From Moringa oleifera (lineage: Eukaryota > Streptophyta > Magnoliopsida > Brassicales > Moringaceae), in assembly GCA_021397835.1 (NCBI GenBank), contig JAJFZO010000396.1:1054001-1118000 (forward strand): a stretch of 64,000 nt of DNA, written 5' to 3'. A program made the position numbers and the translations under genes. Below are positions 1 through 12,300 of this stretch, piece after piece; positions within the stretch are counted from its first letter, which is position 1; each line of letters starts with the position of its first letter. The notes under the pieces were generated by a model, which did not search any database, was not told the origin of the DNA, and saw only the letters and a list, made by a program, of their open reading frames with translations.

Positions 1-560
1 ATGCTTTTTTAATAAAATTTTATTTAATTTTTATATATTTTTTGTTTTAATATATTCAAACAAATTAAAATATCAATTAAAAGATAATTTAGAAAAATAA
101 TTTTCTTAAAAAGATGATTCGATTTATTTTAAAAAAATTCACAAAATGATGTATATATAAATTAATTTGGTAATCTAATTACTAAAAATTATGCATTAGT
201 AATATAGTGATAATGTCAAATTTTAATTCTTAGATTTATAATTTATATAAATTGTACTTTATATCACATATATAATATAAAATTTTAATTTAAAATAGAA
301 TTTTAAACTATCCAAGTGCTATATATATGGATATCAAATCGTCAATATAAATTAAAAAAAAGTGAAATTAAATTTTTTATTAAGATGAGCTAAAAAAATA
401 TTAATAAAATCACAATATGAAAAATATCGTTTATTTCAAAACATAGATATACCTAAATATGAATCATATAATAAGTCTTACCTTTTCAAGACAACTAATA
501 TTACAAAAAAATTGTCATTTACTAAATGAAAAAAAAAAACGTCATTAAAAGATTAAAAAC
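1..560. other. AT-rich intergenic DNA, no gene seen
   Basis: Very AT-rich sequence with many short A and T runs and stops in all frames. I see no coding stretch, structural RNA or clear repeat boundary. Confidence 0.7.
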
Positions 561-1030
561 TATGAATATAATTTTTTTTTAACTTATATTGATGGACAAA
601 TACTTACACTGATAGATGTTTTGACCATCAATATGGGCTCTATTGTTATAAATATTTATCAATGATTATTATGTCTGTTGAGATATGTAAAAGTCTTTAT
701 TTACCGATAGATTATTTATCAATATATATATGTGCAAAGTTCATACTAACAGATTTATAGACAGTTACTATATGTCTAATGTTTTTATTGACAATTTTTT
801 TTTTTACTATCTACATATGCTTTACTAACGAACTTAAGCTCATTAACATATATATAAAGTTTTTACCAATGAATGGTCGAGTTTTTCACTATATTTATAA
901 GGCTTTTATTGGCAAAGATCGCATTCGTTAATATATATACAAAATCTTTACTAACGAACATGAGGCTCATCATTATATGTACAAAGTATTTACTATATTT
1001 ATATGGTTTTTAAATTCATCAATATTTATA
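560..1030. repeat. Degenerate repeat patch, possibly transposon-derived
   Basis: Short phrases recur imperfectly. CTTTACTAACGAAC occurs at about 820 and 946, each followed by a GCTCAT word and an ATATATA stretch. Related words such as TTTACCGATAGA (about 700) and TTTACCAATGAATGG (about 862) are interspersed. This style of alternating short motifs resembles subterminal regions of CACTA-type DNA transposons, but I see no terminal CACTA and no transposase. The repetition is seen; the origin is a guess. Confidence 0.35.
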
Positions 1031-1620
1031 AATAATTATTGATATAAAAGTTTTTTTATAATTTATATTTAATTTTAATCTTGAATTATAATTATTACAT
1101 TACAGTCATCATAAACTTACAAATATTTAACAAATTATATTAATGCCAATTACTTGTATATAAACTAATGTCAATTACTTGTGTATAAACATTAATATAA
1201 TATTTCAATTCCAAGCTAATACGAATATTTAGTTGTTTTCAAAATAAATACTAATTTAATAATAATAAGTTACTCATAAAGTTATACTAAAAAATACAAG
1301 CACGGATAGTTTTTCCATTCTATATCAAATGCAAATGATCTTTAATCTTTTTCAAGCCCTTAATGTTGATTGTTCCACCTTGTATTGCCAACAATACATT
1401 TTATGAGAAATAATTACAAACAAAATTAACATGTTATTATAAATGGAGCATGTGTACATATAATTTTTTAATTTGGTATAAATTGATATTGACTTAAATG
1501 ATTATGAAAAAATTAAAAGTATTTTGACTTTTATTTTTAAAAAAGTAACAACATTCTATTGCATTAAATCTTGAAATGAAACATTAAATAGAAAAGAAGG
1601 AAGGACATCACCATAAACTC
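1030..1620. other. AT-rich intergenic DNA
   Basis: No coding signal. A 20-base phrase around TGTATATAAAC occurs twice near 1150-1190 as a small local duplication. Nothing else stands out. Confidence 0.5.
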
Positions 1621-2045
1621 CTAAACCATAGTGTGACCCGACATTTCGTGGATTGCTCGATTTGCTGATCTCTTAGTAAACTTAAAGTTGCTATAGACTT
1701 TAGTCTTTTGACAAAGATAAGCAATCTATAAGTAACATATTAAATGAAGGCAAATTCCTATTTAAACCTCGATGATGCTTAGAAAAGGACCAAAGAATTT
1801 ATTTCAACACTAAAATTTTTCACTTTCAAACCTTTTAGCCAACTAAGAGCTTTTCTACATGACATAACCTCAACTACACTAATGTCCACTGGCCCCTGAA
1901 TACCCTATGCTTTACAGCCAATAACTTGCCTTTATCATCCCTTAATAGATAATCAAAATCCACCTGATTAAGATGATTGAATATGATTGCATCTATGTTA
2001 CATTTTTTGTAACCTTGAGGGGTTGTAGCCAAACTAAAATTCCCC
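1620..2045 (-). pseudogene. LINE-type RNase H domain relic
   Basis: Read on the minus strand, the interval encodes broken pieces of the RNase H domain found at the end of many plant non-LTR retrotransposon polyproteins. In order I see KCNIDAIIFNH, then DYLLRDDKGKLLAV, then a piece equivalent to the ALSWLKGL segment, then an asparagine-rich junction near the 3' end. The first Asp (CNIDA) and the second acidic segment fit the active-site pattern. Several stops and frameshifts interrupt it, so it is dead. No reverse transcriptase is attached on either side. It could also be a domesticated RNase H-like gene fragment, which I consider less likely. Confidence 0.6.
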
Positions 2046-2760
2046 AACATGACTCATAAATTTTACACTATTTTTTTTAGTCCACATTTTAATGTTGAAC
2101 AGTTTTTTATTCACAAGCTATATTTTTTGACTTTTTAAAATTTTCTTATTGTAAAACTTTCAAAAAATATTTACAATACTAAAAAAACTTTGAAATTTTT
2201 TTGTGGTAGTAGTTTGAACGTTATTTCATATTTATAAAAAAATTTTAATCAAAATTTATTATATGAGATATCTAATTTAAATAATTTTTTTAAAATTAAT
2301 GACATAATTTAAATAAAATCAAATTAAAAAAATTTTAAATTGAATTTTTTTAATAAATTTTAATTTAAATAATCACTAAAGATAAAAATAAATAAAATTT
2401 AACTTGAACCAAATTAAAATATCAAAAATGTGATTAATTTACTCAATACATTAAAATAAAAAATAAAAAATAAAAAAATTTTAGCATTCATGATTTTTTA
2501 GTGCATGAATAAACATATTTAAAAAATAAATAAATTTTTTTATTAACTAAATAAAAATAATATATATATATTTATATGATTTTTGATATATTTTTAATTA
2601 TCATATTTATAAAAATAAAAATAAATTATTATTAATTATTAAATATAATGATTATTTTATAAATAAAAATAGAAATGTTAAAATTAATAAAATTTATTGA
2701 CTGAAAATTCTATGTTAAAAAAATATTAAAAAATAAATTTTTTGTCAATCTATCTTTTTT
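2046..2760. other. AT-rich spacer upstream of the SH3P1-like gene
   Basis: Almost pure A/T with short homopolymers and no open frames. It may include distal promoter, but no recognisable motif cluster is visible. Confidence 0.5.
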
Positions 2761-2958
2761 TTTAAATCTTACTTCAAGAATTCCAAAATTCTTGTAAAAT
2801 GTAAATACCTCCCACGTAATTAACCCTAACGGTTAAAAAAAAAAATGTGACTGTGACGTTGGCACAGCAGAATAAATGCAAGATTCGGTGCCACCCGAAT
2901 TGACCATAATGGCCACAACCCGATCTTTCTCCGACATCAGTCAACTTTCCTTCTAGCA

Positions 2959-2993
<35 letters not shown>

Positions 2994-3320
2994 AGTTTTA
3001 AGCTTTCCTTCTCAATAATGCGCCCTTTTTCTATTTCTTGCTTTTTGTCTTTTCTCTTCTCTCTTGTATCCTTTTACCTGCGAGGGGAAAGACAAAATAA
3101 AAAAGGAAAGTGGAAGTTTCTCTGTCCATGGATCTTCTTGTGCTTATCTAATTCCATTGGCTGTCGGTTTTGCTGAGAATTGAGGTCCTTCCTTTGTTCT
3201 TCAACATATACAAAATCGCTTGGTTTGGTTTGTTGACCTTTCCTATCCCGCGGAGAATCAAGTTTAGAGAAACGTGGGCGCAGTTTGGTGGATTGGCGCT
3301 TGAAATATCGAAATACCTGT
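2761..3320 (+). promoter_or_regulatory. Promoter and 5' leader of the SH3P1-like gene
   Basis: Base composition shifts from extreme AT to mixed sequence here, and a pyrimidine-rich leader with a long TC run (2963-2990) precedes the start codon at 3321. Such CT tracts are common in plant 5' leaders. ATG codons at 2958, 3018 and 3128 would make upstream ORFs if transcription starts upstream of them; the transcription start is not known. No convincing TATA box was identified. Confidence 0.5.
2963..2990. repeat. (TC)n microsatellite in the 5' leader
   Basis: About 14 uninterrupted TC units. It lies some 330 bases upstream of the SH3P1-like start codon and keeps a spurious frame open on both strands. 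Confidence 0.95.
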
Positions 3321-6300
3321 ATGGAGGCTATAAAGAAGCAAGCGACCAAGCTTAGAGAGCAAGTAGCGAAGCAACAGCAAGTGGGTACCGGATTATACTT
3401 CCTTGCTTTCTCTTCTGATTTTTGGAGTCAAATTTTAGTTTCTTAAAGAGAGGCAAAAGAAGAAACCCCCCAAAAAAAAAAGAAAAAAGAAAAAGGTATC
3501 TATATCTTTAGGGACTGTTAATAAAATCTTTTTACAAGCTCTGAATGTTTAATCATTTGAGTTTCTGCCCCCATATGTACCATATTAAACCAAGGAAGAA
3601 AAATGGCCATTGATATTGAAATTTGTTTTGTCAATATCTGTTTCGAGTTATCAGCAATGTTAAAATGCACCTTTGGCATTGATGATACTTTTATTTATAT
3701 ATTGATTTAAGTAATTATGTTTATGCATGCATTTCTTGCATAACCATGTTTGTATATTTCACTGGGGGGATATTTTCAATTGAGACACATGCAAATGGGT
3801 GCCTTTCTGCTGACAAATCGGATGCTTTATGGGGGAGCTGGCCGAGGTGGAGGAGAAGGAGAGGCTTGGGGGAGCTTGAATGAAATGAAAATTAAGACAG
3901 TGGAAATTTGTAAAAAGTTGTCTATAGTACTCAAGTTGGAAGAAATCTCTTGGAGGCAAAAATTTAAGGCTATTTGGCTCAGGGAAGGAGATAGAAACAC
4001 CAACATTTTTCGAAGGCATAACTTTATTAGTATGATGGAGTTTGATGGGGAAAGAGTAGAAAAGTAAGAAGAGTTGAAAACGGAGGGTAAGCAACTTTTA
4101 TTTGCAACTTTATAGTGAGCAATGGGAGAGAAAATCAACACTTGATGGGCTACAATTCGACATGATAGATATTGAATTTTAAGATCGGTTAAAGAAATCT
4201 TTTGAGGAGGAGGAGGTATATCGGACACTTATGTCTTCTAGCGGAGACAAAGCATTGGGTCTGGATCGCTTTACTAAGGCTTTCTTAAAAAAAATGGGAA
4301 AATTATCAAGGAAGACATATTGAGATTGTTTAAGGAGTTTCACGACAATGGCAAGTTTGTATGCTCTTTGAACTTGACTTTTTTGGTGATGATTCCTAAG
4401 AAAGCGGGGGCAACTAATTTAAGATATTATCTTCTGATTAGCCTTGTGGGGGAAGTCTACAAGTTAATGGCGACAGTACTTGCAAAGAGGTTCAAAAAAG
4501 TGGTGGAAAAGATGATAAGTCTAAACAAAAATGCTTTCGTGAGATGGAGGCAAATTCTTGATGCGGCATGGATTGCAAATGAATTAGCTGATATCAATTA
4601 AAGAAGGGAGAAAAAGGGGTGATTTGTAAGTTGGATTTGGAGAAGGCATATGACCACGTTGCATGGGAGTTTGTCACATATTTGTTAAAGAGGGTGGGAT
4701 GTGGTCAATGATGGTGTAGATGAATTAAATGGTGTATTTCGACACTAACTTTTTTTACTTTGGTGAATGGGGTCCCTTCCAAATTCTTTAAGTCATCTAG
4801 AGGGCTTTGTCAACGGGATTTATTGTCACCATTCTTATTTGTGTTTGTAATGGAGGCTCTTGATAGAATGCTTGGAAAGGTGACTTAAGCAAGGCTCTTG
4901 AGTGGGTTCAAAGTGGGTAGGTCGAGGTCAGAGTTAATGATAACTCATGTTTTGTTTGCCGATGACATCATAATTTTTTATGGGGCAGAGTAAGACCAAT
5001 TGATCAACTTAAGGAGTGTTCTATTATATTTCAAGGTGGTATCCGGTTTGAAGGTTAATTGACGGAAGCAACTTATCCGAGTTGATGATGGAGTGGATGG
5101 GGAGAGGCTTGCTAAGGTGTTGGGGTGCAATCTGGGGAGTCTTCCAATGAAATACCTCGGGTTGCCCTTCAGAACCAAAGTTAAAGAATCGACGTTATGG
5201 AATCCTGTGGTTGAGAGATTTGAAAAGAGGCTAAGGGGATGGAAAAGTAGATAGCTTTCTAAAAGAGGGGGCGAGAGGGGGGGAGGGGGGGAGGGGCAGA
5301 CTAAAACTCATTATAAGCACTCTCTCAAGTCTTCTAGTTTATGACATGTTGTTTTTCCCATTGCCTATGATGATAGCAAGAAAGTTGGAGCAAGTGCAAA
5401 GACGATTTTTATGGAGAAGCTTAAGGGATGAATTCAAGTACCACCTTGTTACAATGAGGCAACCGGTAATGAATGGGGGTCTTGGGATTAAACCTCTTGA
5501 TTTTTTTAATAAGGCCCTCCTAGGCAAATTGTTTTGGAGATTCAGGACGGAGAACCAAAGCTTATGGAGGAGGATGGTGGTAGCGAAATATGCAGTGATG
5601 GAAGGAGGGTGGGTTACAGAATTGGGGAGGGAAAATTATGGAATGGGATGTGGAAAGCTATTAGAAAGTGTGGGATATGGTCAAACCATATGTGAGGTTC
5701 AAAATTGGGTTGAGCAACAATATTAAATTTTGGCAAGACTTGTGGTATGGTGATCAATTGCTTAAGGAGCATTCTGGGACATATATCAATTTGCTTGTAA
5801 TAAGGAAAACTTGGGTACCTATGATACGGGAGATAGCATTTAGAAGGAATGTGTAGGATTGGGAAGTGGCGCTGGTAAGGCAGTTTTTGGAGCATATCTA
5901 CCACACTAAACCAGGTTTGAATAATGAAGACGGAGCCTTTTGGAGAGGGGGAATGAAGAAGGAAAATTTTCGATTAAGTCCTTTAAGATAATCGATCATG
6001 TTCAAGAATGACTAGTGATGGATCAAATACCTTAAAAATTAATTTGGAGGATTGGAGATACTCCGAAAGTGGCATTTTTTGCATGGGATTCAGTCTTTCA
6101 AGTATGTGTTTCTTATGCAAAGAACAAGCAGAAACAGTTGATCATGTAATGCTTTGGTGTAGGTGGTCCAGAGAAATTTGGGAGAGTGCGTTGGCTTTGT
6201 TGGGACAAGCTTGGGTGATGTCAGACTTGGTAGCAGTAGAATTGAGGGCCTGGGAAAGTATAAAGGCTGTTGGGGTGAAGGAGAAGGCTACTGAATTGAT

Positions 6301-9300
6301 CTCTCTTCTCAACTTTTGATTATTATGGGGAGAGAGAAACAGGAGGGTTTTTGAAGGGGTGTAAATATCCCTTAGTGTGTTAAAGAATAGATGGATTCAT
6401 GTACTTAAATTGTAGATAACGGGAGATTCTTTTGTAAATGAGGAGGACCTTGTAGAGTTCATAGATGTCATCATTGCTAGATAGGATTTAACTTATTTTT
6501 GTACATGGGTGGCACCTCCTTGGTGCCTTATAGTTAATATAATGCTGACTTTGTTTCTCATAAAAAAAGAAATGGATGCTTTATTAACTTGCTTCTGTAA
6601 GCTTTGGTTATTTCATTTCGAAAATATATAAATTTATAAAGAATTGGTATTTACACTGTAGAAAATTTGTTTCAACATCACTCGTATATGTTATATTGAA
6701 AATTGTGGCTGAAAATCATGAGTCATGAGAACTGGGAATTATGGAAATATACTTGGCTCAGTTGAAGCCTATATAGAATCTGAGTCAATGTATGACCATC
6801 AACAAGTTTTATCTTAGTCATTGCTGGCCTTTTCCAAATTGGGTACGGGAACAAAGTTGATTTTCTGGCTTTCTTGTATGAGTATGGGACAAAGTTGATT
6901 GTCCAGCTTTATTGTCTTACTGGCCTTTGGAAAAATAGCATTCTGCTTCATAGAGTTCAGTTGATCAGTCTCTTCAGTAGATGTGTGGTGAGCAATCTGG
7001 CAAAATCATCTTCTAATTGAAGCTGAATCGTCGGGAAAATTATCTTTGGAGAAAAAATATGGGCACTGAAATTTGCATTTTCTTGAAATGAGTGGATATT
7101 AATGGTATCAGAGGGCCAACATATCTTTCAGGTTCAAGACATTCGTGTGCTCTTTGTTATTGTTATAGCTTTGACTTTTAACAGTGATCCCCTGTAGTAT
7201 GTACTGCAGCTTCTACCATTTCTTCTCCTTTTCTCCTTGACTGACGTAATCTTTCTCTAATTCTTATCCAGCTCTTTGTAGTTCCAACTTTTTTTTTTAT
7301 TAATACATGAGAACATGCTCTTGGTTATTTCCTGTTTGTAGTCTCCATCCAAACTCTTAGCAAAACGATTTCCCCTATGTCAGGAAAGACATAGGTAGGA
7401 ATGAAAGAAATTGACCTAACAAACAGAATGAAGACATCATATAATCTTCAATATTATAGTACCAAGTTTCTTGTTCTGCAAATCTTTAGATCTATAAATG
7501 TGCAAGCTATGATTTTAGGGTATATGCCTTTAGAGAATGAACACTCTTGTTTTTTGTTTGAGTAATGATCCTTCAAATTCAAGTGTGCTGTTACTTTTTT
7601 TTCTCCTCATTAAGTCTCTCTATAAAACTGTATTTGTCTGCGAGATATGTGATATGGTGTTTTCTGGGATGGAACTTGCATGTGAGGCCTTGAGCTGGTA
7701 GGTCACCACCTGAAGTACTTTTAAATCCTTTTTTTTTTTCTACTATGACACAGTAGATGTGACAATTCTGAACAGTATCCCTTTTATATGTAATCTCTTC
7801 GCTTTCAAGCAAACGACAAGAGCCCCAGTGCTTATTATTGTAGAAGTCCTCTCAACCATGGAAAAGGAGGCAATTGCATAGTATTTCACCACTCTAGTGG
7901 TAATTATTATTAATGCTCACCTCCATTATTCTACTAGGGGGCAGAAGTCAAGGGATTTGCAACATTTGTGTAGATCCCTACTTGAGTTGTCAGTTCTTAT
8001 GCCATGTGCGCGGAGGAGCTTGCATCAAAGGCTTGATACACGCAGATGATCCATGTTGACTTAAAAGCTTAAGAGTATAAGCCAAATCTAGGTGCACGAG
8101 TATTCTTCTCCCTTATTGTCTGATGTAAGAGAGTTTCACTGAAGTTTCTCAAGACACTGTTAATGATTACAGTAAGGGTACTGTTTTTGAACTATTTATG
8201 TACCTCATTTGAGGATTAGAACGGTGCATAGCTGGACTTTAATGAAGATAGTCATGACATTACATATCTTCATTGAATGCCATGAGATACTAACTGAGTA
8301 ATTGGTTTATTAGTTAGTCATGACATTACATATCTTCATTGAATGCCATGAGATACTAACTTGAGTAATTGGTTTATTACATGTCAATATCATAAGTGTA
8401 ACCATTTCCAATGAACAAAAATATGTTTCCTGGAACTTTGGAATAATTAAATCTAATACAACTTTTGTACTAATGTGAACAACAAAGGGGTTCCATTGGT
8501 CATGAGAATGCGGAATATAAGCCCTTCAATTTCACTTTCTTAATTAAGAACAAGAATGTTCTCATGAATGCCATGAATGTTATTCTTTTTTTTTTTTTTT
8601 CCTCACCTTTTGTTGCCTTGCCCCAGTATCTAATTCTAATGATGGGGATGTTAGTGCAATTGATGGTTTTAGCGTGGGTGACGGGTTGAAAGATGAAAAA
8701 TAAATTAGTATTGCCACTGGTTTGGGTTGGGTGATTATCCAGCCCCTGTACACTTACACTAGAACTGTTTTGCTTGACAAGAAGGATAGAATGGATATTG
8801 CTCTAGGAAGTGATGATTTTTTGTCTTTTGTTTGGAATGTGGACTTATCAAGAATATACCTTTGTGTGTGTGTATTTTTCCTGGGTAGACAATTTATGTG
8901 GAATAAATTAGAAATGGATATCAATCCTGGGTTTGGTTTGCCTTTTCATCACCACAACTTTTTGTTTTTCTCTTACATGAGTAAGCTTTGAAGTTCAACT
9001 CATATTTGTGCCAGCTCTTCAGTATTAAGCACCTAAAGATTCATCACATTAAAATTTTAGGCTTTGTCTTGCCTTGTCTTTATTCTTTTCATATGCGGAT
9101 GCTATGACTTTTTGTTCAGATAGGAGAAGCTAGGTCCAAGATGCCATTCCCAGTCATTGACAGGCATATTCTGGATAGTTACCCTTGGTGCATTTTATTT
9201 GCAGATGATTAAGATACGATTAGAGGGGAATGATGCTAGGATTAACTGTTAGTTGGAACCTTGGAGGAATCAATTAAATCAATTATTTTAAATTGACTAG

Positions 9301-12300
9301 GAGAGAATTTAGTTGAACTAAAGCTAAAGGAGGACCTTGTAGGGGAATTTGATGGTTAAGGAGTTTCGTAAAATGATTTCTTTTAGTAAGCTGATTTTGC
9401 AAAGTGCCTCTGTGGAACAAAGTAGATATGAGGCTGTCTCTAGCACATCTTGATATGTGGTTAAATTTAGATATGTAATTAGATACTTCTCTTTTGTGCT
9501 GAGATTTACTGCTACTACATTTGGCTGTTGGAAGTTCAGTGGCAAAGAAATATCATTTATAATTTTATTTAGACTGTACTTGTTTTTAGTTCTTTTGAAC
9601 TTAGATCTAGAATTTATATGTTCTATACCATGCAGGCAGTTTTGAAACATTTGGGCCATTTTGGTAATGAAGTCGTTGTGACTGATGAAGCTGAACTTCA
9701 GTGTCACCGACAGCTCCAAGAGTTGTACAGTTCTACGAAGTCAGCAAAGGTAAAATCTTCAGCTATCTCCCGGGATACATGGCATCTTTCATCTGATGAA
9801 TGTACATATGATGCTTGGTCAGCTTATGCACCAGTTAACATCTAATCTGAAGTAAGTCTTTCAAAACATTATATTCACAGCATTTGCAGCGGAATATTGT
9901 TCGCGGAATTGAAGGTTTCATTGCTACCAGTTCAAAGCTTATGGAAATAAGTGAGTACAATTCTGCTTATTTGTTGGTTTTTGGTTCATTTCAAGGCTGG
10001 TATGTGAAATTTCAACTTACATATTTAGCGAGAAAGTTGGCTGAAGATTGTCACAAATATGGAGCTGAGAATCAAAGCACTAGGTCTCCTCTTGCTAGGG
10101 CTGCTCTTTCCTTCGGTTCCTCGCATAAATCAATGGAAGATGAGAGGGAATCCTTACTTGGAATTCTTGGGGAGCAGGTAATTTATGGACTTCCTCATGT
10201 TTGCCAAAAATTTAAAATGTGTATGATGTCTGGAAACATATGTTCTGCTCTCTTTGACTTTAATATATGAATGTTTTACTTTTCTCAAGGTACTAATTGA
10301 GTTGTTTCATTCTTATTCAACAAAGATTTGGTGTTTATCACCTATGTTGGAAAAAGAGAAAGGAGAGAAAAGAAGATGGGAGAAGGGAGCCTTTTTCTTC
10401 CCTGAAACTTCCTTGTTTGTGCGTGTAATAAAAAGGGAAAAAAAAGTGAAAAGAAATTATTAAGAAAAAGCTGAGAGAAGAAAATAATTATCCTTTGGCT
10501 TAGGACCTTGTACCTTTTGCTAAAATATTGCTTTGCACCTGCCTTGAAAAGTTTGCTTTTCAAGTCTCACCTATTTTTAGTGGAATTTTAGGCTGTTGAA
10601 GTTTATTTTACTTCCTTTCCCCATAAAAATAAATTACTAAAAGTTAAGTTTGCCTTTCAAAACTCACCTATATGTTGGGGGAGCACATCAGTTACTGGAG
10701 AATATAATCCCTCAATTGAGGCAATTCATTGCCTTGCAAAGGGTTGATATTTTGATTCCCCTTTTGTAAATAAATTGAATTGAAATGGAAGTAAATGCCT
10801 GAATCTTTAATTATGCTTTACCTTTCGTTATCATCCCCCCCTGTCTGTCTCTTCCTTTTTTGAATTTCACCATTTCTAATTCAAGGCCAAATAATTGATC
10901 GACCACTTCAGTTTGTAAAACCTGTATTGCAATCTATGCGTCCCTACATTTATCTCATTAAAATTAGTGACACTGAAGGTAGTATGAGAAAAAAAAGTTA
11001 TTTATTAGAAAAATTTTACTTCCTATCATAATAATTATGCTACCAGATATATTCTGGATCTATGCCAAAAGCAACCAAATCTAACCTTTTAGCTAAAATA
11101 GAGTGTTTGGTGTATTTCCATTAGCTTAAGCTGTTGAGTTAACAATCTTTCAACAAGGTGTCAAAGTAAGAAGTATTCTGCTTTAAAGTGTTGGCAGCTC
11201 AAGTTTTATAAGATATCATTTCTTTATGAGATATCATTTATGTGGTGTGGACCTACACTTTATCACATACAAAGTCAGTTAGTCTTTGCACATGAGCAGA
11301 GTTGGAGATTTAAGTGAAATGCTGGGATTGTACTCATGAGTTAAATTCTTGAGATAATTGATATTTCAACGTGGTGTCAAAGCCAAAACTCTTGTGCTTT
11401 AGATGTTGGCAACCCTCATAATATTGTCTTCTGCATAGGCTTACATGAGTTGACATGCAATTTCACAGAGCAAATGCAGCATGCACAAGGTTTAGAGCTT
11501 AAATTTAGTATCAGGCTCAATTTTCTTCAGCTTTTAGGATAATCAATTGACACTTGCTTCACTGGTATATTTCTTCTCATAGCTGTTGATATTTACTCCT
11601 TTTAACGACTACACATTCTCATAGATATTCCATGTGCTCTTTCTCTTAGATCTTCTTTTTTGTGTGTTTCCTTTTTTACTTCTCTCCTTTGTCTGTTCAG
11701 TTATTTTTGTATGGTTGCCATGTATTTGGTTGCAGTACTGCAGGCACTCTTTTATCTTTTTACTTATTAGGAAAAGAAAACAAAAAAAGAAAGAAAACAA
11801 TAATGTAAACTGGAATTCCTGTGTGGTGTGCCTTTGTTTCGTAATTGAAAGAACTGAATGTGATCTGATATAATTTATAATGAGACACCATGTTACTGAG
11901 AAACAACGGTTATCTTAATGTTTGTCCGATTAGAATATTGCATTTGTTAGAGATAAAGGCTATTCTTTTTCTTTTCTTTTTATCTTTTCTGTTTCTAACT
12001 GTGTAACAGGTTTCTATGTCTAGGTTTGTGAGCCACTTCGCACATTTTTGACTGGAGCTCCTTTAGAGGATGCCCGCCGCTTAACTCATCGCTATGACAA
12101 ACTCCGCCAAGAGGTTGAAGCACAGGTAACCTTGACATCCAGTTTGTTGTGTTTGGATGGTGTCGGAATAATAGGATGAAATACTGAATTTTTACTATGC
12201 AGGCAGCTGACATATTGAAACGCCGATCAAAGACCAGGGAGTCTGATATATCTGCAGAGAGTTACTTGAAGCTTAAAAATGCGGAAGCTAGATTGACAGA

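Larger units (their letters stand above)
3381..9635 (+). other. Intron 1 of the SH3P1-like gene
   Basis: A 6.3-kb intron with donor GTGGGT and acceptor CCATGCAG. It contains the LINE at 3831-6573 and a 66-bp tandem duplication near 8250. The remainder (6585-8240 and 8390-9630) is T-rich plant intron sequence with no coding similarity that I recognise. Confidence 0.85.

Noticed and set aside
2774..3176. Frames rich in RER or LSLS repeats
   Set aside because: Products of the TC microsatellite in the SH3P1 leader.
3831..6573. LINE as an active element
   Set aside because: FADD is intact, but the 5' end is missing and the frame is broken in several places.
11609..11873. Opposed small frames in SH3P1 intron 4
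   Set aside because: T-rich intron sequence between exons 4 and 5; hydrophobic and lysine-rich text with no domain.
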